Made by a program: the position numbers and the translations under genes | Assembly (NCBI GenBank): GCA_964550025.1 | Contig: CAZJYI010000028.1 | Coordinates: 1 to 64,000, forward strand | Reading direction: 5' to 3' | Source of the DNA: CAZJYI01 sp964550025 | GTDB lineage: Bacteria > Verrucomicrobiota > Kiritimatiellia > UBA8416 > CAYOBW01 | Length of the DNA: 64,000 nt | In this document: in pieces, positions 10,201-16,905 of the stretch | Layout: each line of letters begins with the position of its first letter | How positions within the stretch are numbered: the stretch's first letter is position 1 | The notes under the pieces: model-generated | Database searches by the model: none | Told to the model about the DNA's origin: nothing | Seen by the model: the letters and a program-made list of their open reading frames with translations, nothing else

Positions 10201-10430
10201 TTGCCGGCATCAAACACCAGCGCCCCGGCAATCCCCTGCTTCTTCATCGCCTCCAGGTCGGCCGTGATGCCCTCCTTGCTCACATTGCTGTCCAGCCACC
10301 ACCAGTAGCACCAGGGCTTGGCGGAATCGGGTGGGTCTCTGAAACCCGCCTCCAGTTCCTCCCCCGTGCAGCATCCCAAAGATGCGATCCAAATGAGCAG
10401 ATACAGGACAGCTCTAGATGCCCCCGTCAT
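7266..10430 (-). CDS. Secreted alpha-L-rhamnosidase, GH106 family
   Basis: This 1054-aa protein starts at ATG 10430, preceded by a strong SD (GGAAGGAGGGAG); the longer frame upstream is not signal-like. A signal peptide (about 1-23, LLIWIASLGCC) is followed by the GH106 signature ELEAGFRDPPDSAKPWCYWW. Candidate acidic active-site segments are THIDSWELG (about 413-421) and DVPMGEYWS (about 517-525), as in characterised GH106 enzymes. The C-terminus is a galactose-binding-like beta sandwich (RKTFDLPTGAVGKRLHLDL to VIDVINLWPNRLI). The product releases rhamnose from polysaccharides such as pectin, algal or plant glycans. RhaT lies 2.8 kb away, and a divergent radical SAM gene shares the upstream region. 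The 5' UTR carries a 9-bp hairpin (10448-10471) just before the SD. Confidence 0.85.
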   Translation of the reverse strand: MTGASRAVLYLLIWIASLGCCTGEELEAGFRDPPDSAKPWCYWWWLDSNVSKEGITADLEAMKKQGIAGALVFDAGKGGPNAPDGPPFMSPKWREHLLFTLQEAERLGLEVSLNLCSGWNAGGPWVKPEQAAKTFVLSETVVEGGRRIELQLPTPAPIKNNFYRDAAIVAFPVPAEAASGVSTLTASSSYPKYPTALARDANPDTRWISNGDKPGQGPTPQKPEFLTWTFPVPYPAASLTIVPYSDCGPKDCELQWSDDGKIFQTICSFTVEERKRKTVTFDERTAKFFRLVLKSSYPFRGQPCWNVQISEVALLRKGQKPRSRVAHCKSEEMVDLTSKVDKSGKLVWDAPAGSWRIMRMGYTLVGRGVVHCTSPNGGGLEIDPLSRDAMDMHFAATAGACLADMKAFMGKTLTYTHIDSWELGVPTWTPGFRSEFERRRGYDPLRYLPALGGKVVDSKEITDRFLHDCRRTAADCIAENYYGRLSELSREHGMGIHPESGGPFFTHWIDALQCLGKSDVPMGEYWSRRTEPTGSIWYRNQFKVCDTVRQAASAAHIYGKKFVQAEAYTTMGPNWEKDPYMLKDIGDLAFCAGLTRNMLCFYVHQPYLDIKPGNQWEAAGTHFDRNITWFPLSHAWLKYLARCQFLLQQGLFVADVCYYYGEKIPAFVPGRDHMKPALPWGYDCDTINTEALMTRVAARDGRLVLPDGMSYRALVLPEDESMSLWVLEKIAELAKAGVPVVGTRPARTPGLKDYPECDEKLKQRAAKLQLVSDRTLQETLTGMGVLPDFESGDVPLHYIHRRSGDADIYFVCNQQSQPVTAQCSFRVVGKQPEIWDAVTGEIRDAAAFTIANGRCTLPLRFAERGSLFVVFRRPAGSAEGTGTANFAELARVGELTGPWTVAFDPEWGGPASVVFERLDDWTRRPEPGVKYYSGKAIYRKTFDLPTGAVGKRLHLDLNRVRNIARVRLNSLDLGVVWTAPWQVDITKAAKPTGNRLEIDVINLWPNRLIADAKLPPGERLTKTNVGKFNNPKHQKLFASGLLGPVTLQTTRAVE

Positions 10431-10447
10431 GCGCGCTCCCTCCTTCC

Positions 10448-10471
10448 GACCGGCAGTTTCCCCTGCCGGTC
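10448..10471 (-). promoter_or_regulatory. 5' UTR hairpin upstream of GH106
   Basis: GACCGGCAG (10448-10456) pairs perfectly with CTGCCGGTC (10463-10471) around a 6-nt loop, directly upstream of the GH106 Shine-Dalgarno. A second copy of GAAACTGCCGG lies about 40 nt further upstream. It could be an attenuator, an mRNA stabiliser or a REP-like unit. Confidence 0.3.
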
Positions 10472-10685
10472 CCTGGTAGTCCTTTTCTGGGCCCCGAGAG
10501 ACGCCGGCAGTTTCGCGTGACAATGATCGTTGAGCCCCGTGGGGCAGCAGGAACCACAGCACCGGGCGTATCCCACCGATGCTGACCGTCCATCAAATGC
10601 CTGCATACGGTGATCCTCTCATATTGGTCCCTGACACGCAACGGCTCTGCTGCGCGGCCTGGCAACGCTGCAGGTACTTTTTCAT

Positions 10686-10724
10686 GCACTTTGCGTTGCA
10701 AAGTGCTTTGCGAAGAGTTATATT
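10686..10724 (+). promoter_or_regulatory. Promoter of the radical SAM gene with overlapping palindromic operator
   Basis: TTGCAA (10696-10701) and TATATT (10719-10724) are separated by exactly 17 nt, a good sigma-70 promoter. A perfect 9-bp inverted repeat, GCACTTTGC and GCAAAGTGC around GTT (10686-10706), covers the -35 element. A second shorter repeat, GCAAAG/CTTTGC (10698-10711), overlaps it. The site lies between divergent GH106 and radical SAM genes and fits a repressor operator. Confidence 0.6.
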
Positions 10725-10792
10725 CCTTAGCGAAATGCTCGTTGATGGCTTTCACCGGCATCGCCGAACAGGCCGGGAGACAGGAGGTGGTC

Positions 10793-12199
10793 ATGAAGAT
10801 CGACATTATTGTCGCCTATGTCCCAAGGTACAGAAAAGGACACCTGCGCACATTCGTGCCGCCGATCACCGGTATCCATCTGGCGGCGTTGACACCGCGG
10901 GAGCATGCGGTCCGCGTGATCCACCAGAAGGTCGAGCCCATCCCGTTCGACACGGACGCCGACCTCATTGCCATCTCCACGCAGACCGGTTTTGCCCCCG
11001 CCGCGTACCGCATCGCCGCGGAGTTCAAGCGGCGCGGCAAGACGGTCATTGGGGGTGGTCCGCATGTCACATTCTGCCCGGACGAAGCGCTGCGCGTGTT
11101 CGACGCCATCGCCATCGGCGAAGCCGAGTCCGTATGGGAACAGATGCTGACAGACACCGAACGGGGCTGCCTGAAGAAGCGATACATCGGCGAACCCTCT
11201 CCAATGAAGGGCCTCCCCACCCCGCGCTACGATATGCTACCGGATGCGTTCTTCGTGAAACGGGTTGTCCAAGCCACCCGAGGGTGTCCCTTCTCGTGCT
11301 CCTTCTGTTCCGTACCGACACTCAACCCGGGATTCCGCATGCGTCCTGTCCCCGACGTGCTTCGCGACATCGCGTACGACGACTTCCCCCACTGGTGGCA
11401 GCGGAAACTGGTGTGGTTTTGGGACGACAACCTGCTGGCCAACCGGCGCTACGCCAAGGAGTTGCTCCGCGGCATGCTCCCGTATCGCAAATGGTGGCTT
11501 ACCCAGGCCAGCATCGATATCGTCGAGGACGGAGAGTTACTCGATCTCATGCAGGCGTCCGGGTGCATCGGCATATTCCTCGGCATCGAATCGTTCAGCC
11601 GCGATGCACTCGAGCAGGCCCGGAAGAAACAGAACCGCATTGAGGAGTACCGGCGCTGCATCGGGATTCTACACGACCGCGGCATCTGCGTGATGGCGGG
11701 ATTCATAGCCGGTTTCGACGGCGACGCCGTCGCGGACGTGGCAGGGATGAGTCGTCAGCTCTATGATGTGGGCGTCGACGTGCCATACCTGAGCATTCTC
11801 ACGCCTTTCAGAGGGACGCCGCTATACACGAAGCTAGACGGAGACGGCCGCCTGCTGCCGAACCGCGGGTGGGAGTACTACAACGGATACAACGTCGCCT
11901 TCTCCCCCGCGAACATGAGCCCGAACGAGCTCGTGCGTGCGCATCGTGTGCTGTGGGCCAAGGCGTTCTCACTCCGGCAGTGCGTGGGACGAACCCTGCG
12001 GTCGGTCGGCAAGTTGCGATCGGGAGCGTTGCTGATGGCGCTTTGCATGAACGGGTTTTACGGGCTGAAAGCCGCTCGCGGCAACCTGCCCGCGGACATG
12101 ACCGAGGGCATCCCCGACGGCATTGGCCACCGCGGCGGCATCCACATCGGAGGGGCTCTTCCAACGGCGTCCATCCCCCACGCTGCCCGGACCGCGTAG
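10793..12199 (+). CDS. B12-binding-domain radical SAM protein (BchE-like)
   Basis: This 468-aa enzyme starts at ATG 10793 behind an ideal SD (AGGAGG, 10782-10787). Residues 1-130 resemble a cobalamin-binding Rossmann domain (ADLIAISTQTGFAPAAYRIA, then TVIGGGPHVTFCPDEAL), though no DxHxxG motif is evident. The radical SAM core follows with the [4Fe-4S] motif CPFSCSFC in TRGCPFSCSFCSVPT, then FWDDNLLANRRYAKEL and GIFLGIESFSRDALEQA. The fold is typical of B12-type radical SAM enzymes of the magnesium-protoporphyrin cyclase/hopanoid type. The substrate cannot be read from sequence. Its position between GH106 and RhaT, with a probable operator at its promoter, links its expression to sugar sensing. 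It converges with rhaT, stop to stop within 2 nt. Confidence 0.8.
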   Translation: MKIDIIVAYVPRYRKGHLRTFVPPITGIHLAALTPREHAVRVIHQKVEPIPFDTDADLIAISTQTGFAPAAYRIAAEFKRRGKTVIGGGPHVTFCPDEALRVFDAIAIGEAESVWEQMLTDTERGCLKKRYIGEPSPMKGLPTPRYDMLPDAFFVKRVVQATRGCPFSCSFCSVPTLNPGFRMRPVPDVLRDIAYDDFPHWWQRKLVWFWDDNLLANRRYAKELLRGMLPYRKWWLTQASIDIVEDGELLDLMQASGCIGIFLGIESFSRDALEQARKKQNRIEEYRRCIGILHDRGICVMAGFIAGFDGDAVADVAGMSRQLYDVGVDVPYLSILTPFRGTPLYTKLDGDGRLLPNRGWEYYNGYNVAFSPANMSPNELVRAHRVLWAKAFSLRQCVGRTLRSVGKLRSGALLMALCMNGFYGLKAARGNLPADMTEGIPDGIGHRGGIHIGGALPTASIPHAARTA

Positions 12200-12200
12200 A

Positions 12201-13358
12201 TCACGCCCCCATCTTGTTACCGTAGCCGATGACGATCGTGCTGAGGATCAGAACGGCCAGACCCAACCCGATCCACAGGTGCGTAGCCTTGCTGGTGCCT
12301 TTCCATTCCTTGAGGGCGATACCCCACAGCGTACTGAACACGATGATGCTGGCCATGTGCAGGGTCCAGCTCGAGAAATCGTAGGCCCCCATCTGGGTCG
12401 AGCCCATGCCGTAGAAGAAGAACTGCAGGTACCAGGTCACGCCCGCGACGGCGCAGAAGAGGTAGTTGCTGAACAGCGGAGCTTTCGCAACGGCTTCGGT
12501 CTCGCCCTGGGGCATGGCCTCTGCCATCTCTTCCCCGGGCGCGTCCGTGGCCGTTTCGATTATCGTTTCCTCCGCGCGGTCCGGCACGCGGTCGGCATGT
12601 TTCCCGAAGAACTCGCCCCAGGTCTTGTTCTTGATGCTCAGCCCCAGGCACCAGGTGCAATTCGTCACAAAGCCGCCGAACAGGGCCACGATCAGAATCG
12701 GCAGGTTCTGCCACAGCGGCGGCGCACCCTTCTCCACCGCCAGCTCACCGATCGGCTTGCCGGCGGCGAAAGCGTAGGCCATGGCCGCACTCAACACACC
12801 GGCGAAAATGGCCACGACCAGGCCTTTGACAAAGTTGAATTCCTGGACACTGGCCTGCTTTTCCTCGTCGGACAGCTCCTTCTCCTTGAGCATCCCCGCC
12901 TTGCCGCTGAGCGCAATGCCTCCCAGGCATACGAGCACGCCCAGCAGGACGACCTGGCCGGATGCGGTCTTCACGATGGTCAGCAGCTCGCCCTTGAAGA
13001 TCGGCGGCACCAGGGTGCCGAAAGCCGCGCACAGACCCAAAGCAATTGCGTACCCAAGAGCGATCCCCAAGTAGCGCATGGTCATCCCGAACGTCAGCCC
13101 GCCAATCCCCCACAACACACCGAAGAACCACGTCCAGAAAAGCGCCTTGCCGGGCGCGGCGCTGAGAATGGCCGGCGTCTGCGGCACGATGATCATCGCC
13201 AGCAACCACGGCGCCACGATCCAACTGAAAAAGCCACCGGCCAGCCAGTAATTCTCCCATGCCCATCCCTTGACCTTTTTGTAGGGGATGTAGAAGCTCG
13301 CCGCCGCCAGTCCACCGATGGCGTGCAACGTCACGCCGAGAAAGGGATTCGCTTCCAT
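12201..13358 (-). CDS. rhaT: L-rhamnose/proton symporter RhaT
   Basis: This 385-aa inner-membrane protein has about ten hydrophobic helices and opens with the family N-terminus (MEANPFLGVTLHAIGGLAAA, then SFYIPYKKVKGWAWENYW). Further RhaT-like segments are GVLWGIGGLTFGMTMRYLG, NCTWCLGLSIKNKTWGEF and TWYLQFFFYGMGSTQMG. It imports L-rhamnose with a proton, feeding on sugar released by the two GH106 enzymes of this window. A charged cytoplasmic loop (about 268-296, rich in Glu and Ala) is longer than in the E. coli protein of about 344 residues. The ATG at 13358 has a GAGGTG SD. No rhaA, rhaB or rhaD gene is present, so catabolism must be encoded elsewhere. Confidence 0.9.
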   Translation of the reverse strand: MEANPFLGVTLHAIGGLAAASFYIPYKKVKGWAWENYWLAGGFFSWIVAPWLLAMIIVPQTPAILSAAPGKALFWTWFFGVLWGIGGLTFGMTMRYLGIALGYAIALGLCAAFGTLVPPIFKGELLTIVKTASGQVVLLGVLVCLGGIALSGKAGMLKEKELSDEEKQASVQEFNFVKGLVVAIFAGVLSAAMAYAFAAGKPIGELAVEKGAPPLWQNLPILIVALFGGFVTNCTWCLGLSIKNKTWGEFFGKHADRVPDRAEETIIETATDAPGEEMAEAMPQGETEAVAKAPLFSNYLFCAVAGVTWYLQFFFYGMGSTQMGAYDFSSWTLHMASIIVFSTLWGIALKEWKGTSKATHLWIGLGLAVLILSTIVIGYGNKMGA

Positions 13359-13400
13359 GTGCTCACACCTCGCTTTGTTTGGGTCCTCACCTGGCCGTAC

Positions 13401-13428
13401 ATAGTAGCCGACAAATCACGGCTTGCAA
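13401..13428 (-). promoter_or_regulatory. Candidate rhaT promoter
   Basis: On the minus strand TTGCAA (13428-13423) is followed after 16 nt by TACTAT (13406-13401), about 43 nt before the rhaT start. The -35 is the same TTGCAA as in the radical SAM promoter. A related GTGCAAACACAAAG sequence just upstream loosely resembles half of the 10686 palindrome. Confidence 0.4.
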
Positions 13429-13498
13429 ATGGACGAAATGACTTTGTGTTTGCACAGGGCGCGTCTGCGATTCGGTGCGTAAGTCGAGCTCTGACGCT

Positions 13499-13570
13499 TG
13501 GGAACCGCCTCACGGCGGCACTACGAACGAGTCAGCATCTGTTTGTAGTGCGCTCGTAAGAGCGTATCCC
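13499..13570. repeat. Hairpin repeat with GCACTACRAAC arms, copy 1
   Basis: GCACTACGAAC (13518-13528) pairs with GTTTGTAGTGC (13541-13551) at 10 of 11 positions. The unit opens with GGGAACCGCCTCACGG and closes with GAGCGTATCCC (13560-13570). The same order of blocks occurs at 43717-43827, so this is a dispersed repeat. It lies between the sulfatase stop and rhaT. Confidence 0.65.
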
Positions 13571-13646
13571 GCAGTGTGCACCGACTCGCAGATGCGCCCG
13601 TTTGCACATTGTAACTGCCACCGGGCTCAAGGGCAGGCTGTTTCAC

Positions 13647-15209
13647 TCACCCATTCTTCGTGATCCTGCCCTGGGTCTTGAGAAACTCGAGCAATTGCGC
13701 CGTCATGGTGGCGACGGCCTTCTGATGCGCCGGTTCCGAATAGAGGTCGTTCCACTCCCGGGGATCCCGGGCCAGGTCGTAGAACTCGCCGGTGATGATG
13801 TCACCGGCGCCGTACGAATGCGCGTCGTCCCTTCGCTTCATGACGAGGATGAGCTTGTGTCCGGATGTGCGCCACATGAAGGCGGCTTCCCCGCGACGCT
13901 CGTGCATGGCACAGAAGGAGGCCGGGCGTTTCCGCTTCCCCAGAAGGTCGAGACCGGCTGCTCGCCGCGGCACCTCGATGCCCGCGGCACGGAGCAGCGT
14001 GGGGTAGAGATCGACCAATTCAGCGGGACGATGATCCGTTGTGCCTTGCAAGCCGGCGGGCACGGCGGTACCCGAGAGTACGACCGGCACACGCACGCTC
14101 GACTCGTAGAGACAGTACTTGTTGAAGCGATAGTAACGCTCACCAAGCATCTCACCGTGGTCCGCGCAGTACACGATGATCGCGTTGTCCAGCACTCCCT
14201 TGTCCTTCAGCTTCCTCAGCGCCCTTCCGAACATGTCGTCAATCCAGGTGCAGTTGGCGCGGTAGCGCATCGTCATCAACCGCCACTGCTCGTCACTCGC
14301 CTTGCTCCAATAGGGAACATACATGGAGCGGCGGTTGATCCCCTCGGCATGGGGAGACTGGTCCTTCTCCCACGGCGGCTGCCTGGCGTACTTGACAGCG
14401 TCGACGTCGTACCGGTCTTCATAGCCGGCAGGAACATTGTGGCCGGCGTGGGGCTTGAGGAAGGAAAGGTACAGGAAGAGCGGGCGCTCGGAGTCGATTC
14501 CGTTCTCGATGAACTCCAGGCACTTCTTCGTCACCCAGCCATCGCGGTGTTCCTCTTCGGGCAACGGGCTGGTGAAGCCAAGGTAACCGAGGTTGTTCTC
14601 CTCACCCCCGCCCATCGTCTTGCCTTCTGCGTCATACCGGGCCTTCGCTTCGGGAGCGTCATTCTTCATCATGACCGCCCCCTTCTCGGGACACTCGGCC
14701 GCGTAGCGAATCTCGAAACCTCGGGTTGAGCAGGTAATGCCCCAGTGCGTCTTGCCGAATCCGGCCGTCTGGTATCCGGCATCACGGAACACCTGTGGTA
14801 ACGGGCGCGAGGGCAGTTGGTTGTCCTGCAGACCGCGCCCGTTGCGCAGCACACCGACCTGGTTCGGATAGAGCCCGAACATCATCGAGTTGCGGCTCGG
14901 GACGCACATCGGCGCCTGGCAGACCGCCTGGTCGAAGAGGATACCCGACTTCGCGAGAGCATCGAGGTTCGGTGTCTGCACTGCCGGGTCCACAACGCCA
15001 AGCGCATCCCAGCGATGCTGGTCGTCCATCAGGAAGATGACGTTGGGCCGAGAATGACCGGTACCCGCCACCCGCGCCGCCTCGGCCCGGGACAGTTGTT
15101 TGCCAACCGCAACCCCCACCCCCGCAACCAGCGAGGTCTTGACAAAGTCGCGCCGTTGGATCCCCGACTGGCGGATAGCGGAGGGTTTGCGAGTCTGGAT
15201 ACGGTTCAT
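13647..15209 (-). CDS. Tat-exported sulfatase (arylsulfatase family)
   Basis: This 520-aa sulfatase carries a twin-arginine signal (RRDFVKTSLVAGVGVAVG, residues 19-36) and starts with RPNVIFLMDDQHRWDALG, which supplies metal-binding Asp residues. The formylglycine motif is CVPSR with C102 as the modified residue, and a later block is NAIIVYCADHGEMLGERYYR. It should hydrolyse sulfate esters on polysaccharides in the periplasm; substrate specificity is not readable. I chose ATG 15209 because it forms an ATGA overlap with the stop of the Vsr gene; a GTG at 15218 is the alternative. No anaerobic or aerobic maturase for the formylglycine is recognised here, although two radical SAM genes lie nearby. 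Its translational coupling to a restriction operon is unusual. Confidence 0.88.
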   Translation of the reverse strand: MNRIQTRKPSAIRQSGIQRRDFVKTSLVAGVGVAVGKQLSRAEAARVAGTGHSRPNVIFLMDDQHRWDALGVVDPAVQTPNLDALAKSGILFDQAVCQAPMCVPSRNSMMFGLYPNQVGVLRNGRGLQDNQLPSRPLPQVFRDAGYQTAGFGKTHWGITCSTRGFEIRYAAECPEKGAVMMKNDAPEAKARYDAEGKTMGGGEENNLGYLGFTSPLPEEEHRDGWVTKKCLEFIENGIDSERPLFLYLSFLKPHAGHNVPAGYEDRYDVDAVKYARQPPWEKDQSPHAEGINRRSMYVPYWSKASDEQWRLMTMRYRANCTWIDDMFGRALRKLKDKGVLDNAIIVYCADHGEMLGERYYRFNKYCLYESSVRVPVVLSGTAVPAGLQGTTDHRPAELVDLYPTLLRAAGIEVPRRAAGLDLLGKRKRPASFCAMHERRGEAAFMWRTSGHKLILVMKRRDDAHSYGAGDIITGEFYDLARDPREWNDLYSEPAHQKAVATMTAQLLEFLKTQGRITKNG

Positions 15210-15730
15210 TTCGCGCACGCTCCCTCCAACGCCAACTCCGCAACGACACGCTCAACGGCTTGATCAGGATCACTTGCGATCTCACGCTCCCAGAAACGGA
15301 GGACCCGCCAACCTTGGTCTTGAAGCTGTGCTGTCTGCTGTTTGTCACGTCGGATGTTGTACTCAATCTTCGCTATCCAGTAGTCGGGATTGGCGCCCTG
15401 CTCAAGTCGACGCCGACGGTCCTTCCAGTTTCGCCCATGCCAGAAGTCACCGTCGACGAAGATCGCGACACGGTGCTTTCGTATGACAATGTCCGGCTTG
15501 CCCGGCAGATCGCGAACGCATAGACGGTAGCGAATCCCCCGAGCCCAGAGCCGTCTTCGGAGAAGAAGCTCGGGAGAGGTGTCACGGCGCCTGTTGCGGC
15601 GTTTTGCCTTTGACGCCGTGCTCGACGCCGGAACACATCCATCGTAGCGCGGAACAGGTTTGCCCCTCTCTGTGATCTGCCTACTCCAGGACACTGTCTG
15701 GCTCTCAAAGGGCGCTGCACTTGGCTTCAC
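15206..15730 (-). CDS. vsr: Very short patch repair (Vsr) endonuclease
   Basis: This 174-aa protein matches the Vsr family: RRRDTSPELLLRRRLWARGI, then RDLPGKPDIVI with D80 as the catalytic Asp, AIFVDGDFWHGRNW, and a C-terminal GWRVLRFWEREI. Vsr nicks at T:G mismatches arising from deamination of 5-methylcytosine. It accompanies the C5 methyltransferase two genes upstream, the usual partnership. I chose the GTG start at 15730 because it overlaps the upstream stop as GTGA; a longer frame from 15772 would add 14 residues inside the nuclease gene. The first 40 residues are longer than in typical Vsr proteins, so an internal start is possible. Its stop overlaps the sulfatase start by 4 nt. Confidence 0.85.
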   Translation of the reverse strand: MKPSAAPFESQTVSWSRQITERGKPVPRYDGCVPASSTASKAKRRNRRRDTSPELLLRRRLWARGIRYRLCVRDLPGKPDIVIRKHRVAIFVDGDFWHGRNWKDRRRRLEQGANPDYWIAKIEYNIRRDKQQTAQLQDQGWRVLRFWEREIASDPDQAVERVVAELALEGACAK

Positions 15731-16905
15731 GCAACGGCTCTCTCCAATACCGCGACGAGGTCTTCCGACCATCGGTCATCAATCCTGACCCTATTGCTGA
15801 GGCGGCCTTCGCATTTCGGATGGGGATCCAGCCCGGCGGTCTGCGTGAACGTGAACTGCCAGCGTTCGGTGCAAGGGTGCAGGCAAGCCGCAACGATCTC
15901 AAACTCCTCAGGAAGATAGTAGCGAGAACATGGATCCGATTTGGATGCTCGTGTTCTCTGAAAGTCGACGCGCGGTGTGCCATCCGCGTACGTCCTGCGC
16001 AACACGTTCTTGCACTCCATAGAAATGAGAGCGCTACTACGAAAACGCAGCCGGAAGTCGGGCTTTCCGTCTTCCTCCAGCGATTCATACTCGGTAATGT
16101 CCGGCGTTTCCGCCAGCAGACGGCCCAGATGTGTCTCGGCCACCCACCCGCGTACGGCCATCTTGAGGCGCGGCGCGCTCTGGATGAGATCGAGAATCTC
16201 GTCGTGCGTGAGCTGAAACTCCTCCGCCAAAGCGTGTGCTTGCTGACCCTCTGGCAGAATCAGGCCACATTGGTAGGCCGGATTCATAAGCGTTGGCTGC
16301 AGTTGATCCAGTTTGTCCGCCAACAGAAAGCGATGACCCGGACCAAGTCCTCTGGCCGCCCGCTCGAATCGAACGTAACGAAGGAATGTCTCTGGCACGC
16401 CACCGACCAACACTTCAACCGGATCATCGTGTCCCCCGCGGGTGCGCTTCTGTCTCTCCCAGGCCGTCCACCCGGAATCTACAATATCCCGGACGTTCTC
16501 CTCTTTGAACTCGATAGAAATGAAGAAACGTGTCGGATTGTGGACGCGGGGATCCGCGGCTACGAAGAACCCCCGCTCGGGGTTGACTCCCAAGAACAGC
16601 GTCGTGTAGAGCTCGTACGGATCTTGCCATAGCTCGTGGAGCCTCCGGTCATTCGGCCCGTACTTGACCTGAAACCGATGCTCGTCTACCGGTCTGTTTC
16701 GGGTGATCTTCGAGTTGGCGTAAAAGGCATATGCGACGATCCCCATTCTCTCCCCGTCTGGCGCATCAAACGTCAAGCGGAACGGAGCGGTTGTAGGCTT
16801 TGAGTGCCGGAGGACCCGGCAGCCGCAACTCGTGAGGGAGTCGATGATGAACTGCAGGAGCGGTTCCTTCTGATGCTTTCGCACACTGTAAGTTCGATAG
16901 CTCAT
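15727..16905 (-). CDS. Probable type II restriction endonuclease (PD-(D/E)XK)
   Basis: This 392-aa protein has no obvious family name but contains a likely PD-(D/E)XK core at about 278-305: GKPDFRLRFRS, then ALISMECKNVLR, giving Asp and Glu-x-Lys with correct spacing. The N-terminal half contains YGPNDRRLHELWQDPYELYT and FFISIEFKEENVRDIVDSGW, and may read the target site. It sits between a C5 methyltransferase and Vsr with 4-nt overlaps on both sides (ATGA upstream, GTGA downstream). From that I infer it is the restriction partner. Restriction endonucleases diverge quickly, so lack of a recognised family is expected. The recognition sequence is unknown. Confidence 0.7.
   Translation of the reverse strand: MSYRTYSVRKHQKEPLLQFIIDSLTSCGCRVLRHSKPTTAPFRLTFDAPDGERMGIVAYAFYANSKITRNRPVDEHRFQVKYGPNDRRLHELWQDPYELYTTLFLGVNPERGFFVAADPRVHNPTRFFISIEFKEENVRDIVDSGWTAWERQKRTRGGHDDPVEVLVGGVPETFLRYVRFERAARGLGPGHRFLLADKLDQLQPTLMNPAYQCGLILPEGQQAHALAEEFQLTHDEILDLIQSAPRLKMAVRGWVAETHLGRLLAETPDITEYESLEEDGKPDFRLRFRSSALISMECKNVLRRTYADGTPRVDFQRTRASKSDPCSRYYLPEEFEIVAACLHPCTERWQFTFTQTAGLDPHPKCEGRLSNRVRIDDRWSEDLVAVLERAVA

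Noticed and set aside
12123..13559. A 478-aa frame opposite rhaT
   Set aside because: It mirrors rhaT codons, is rich in Arg/Gln/His and has no recognisable domain.
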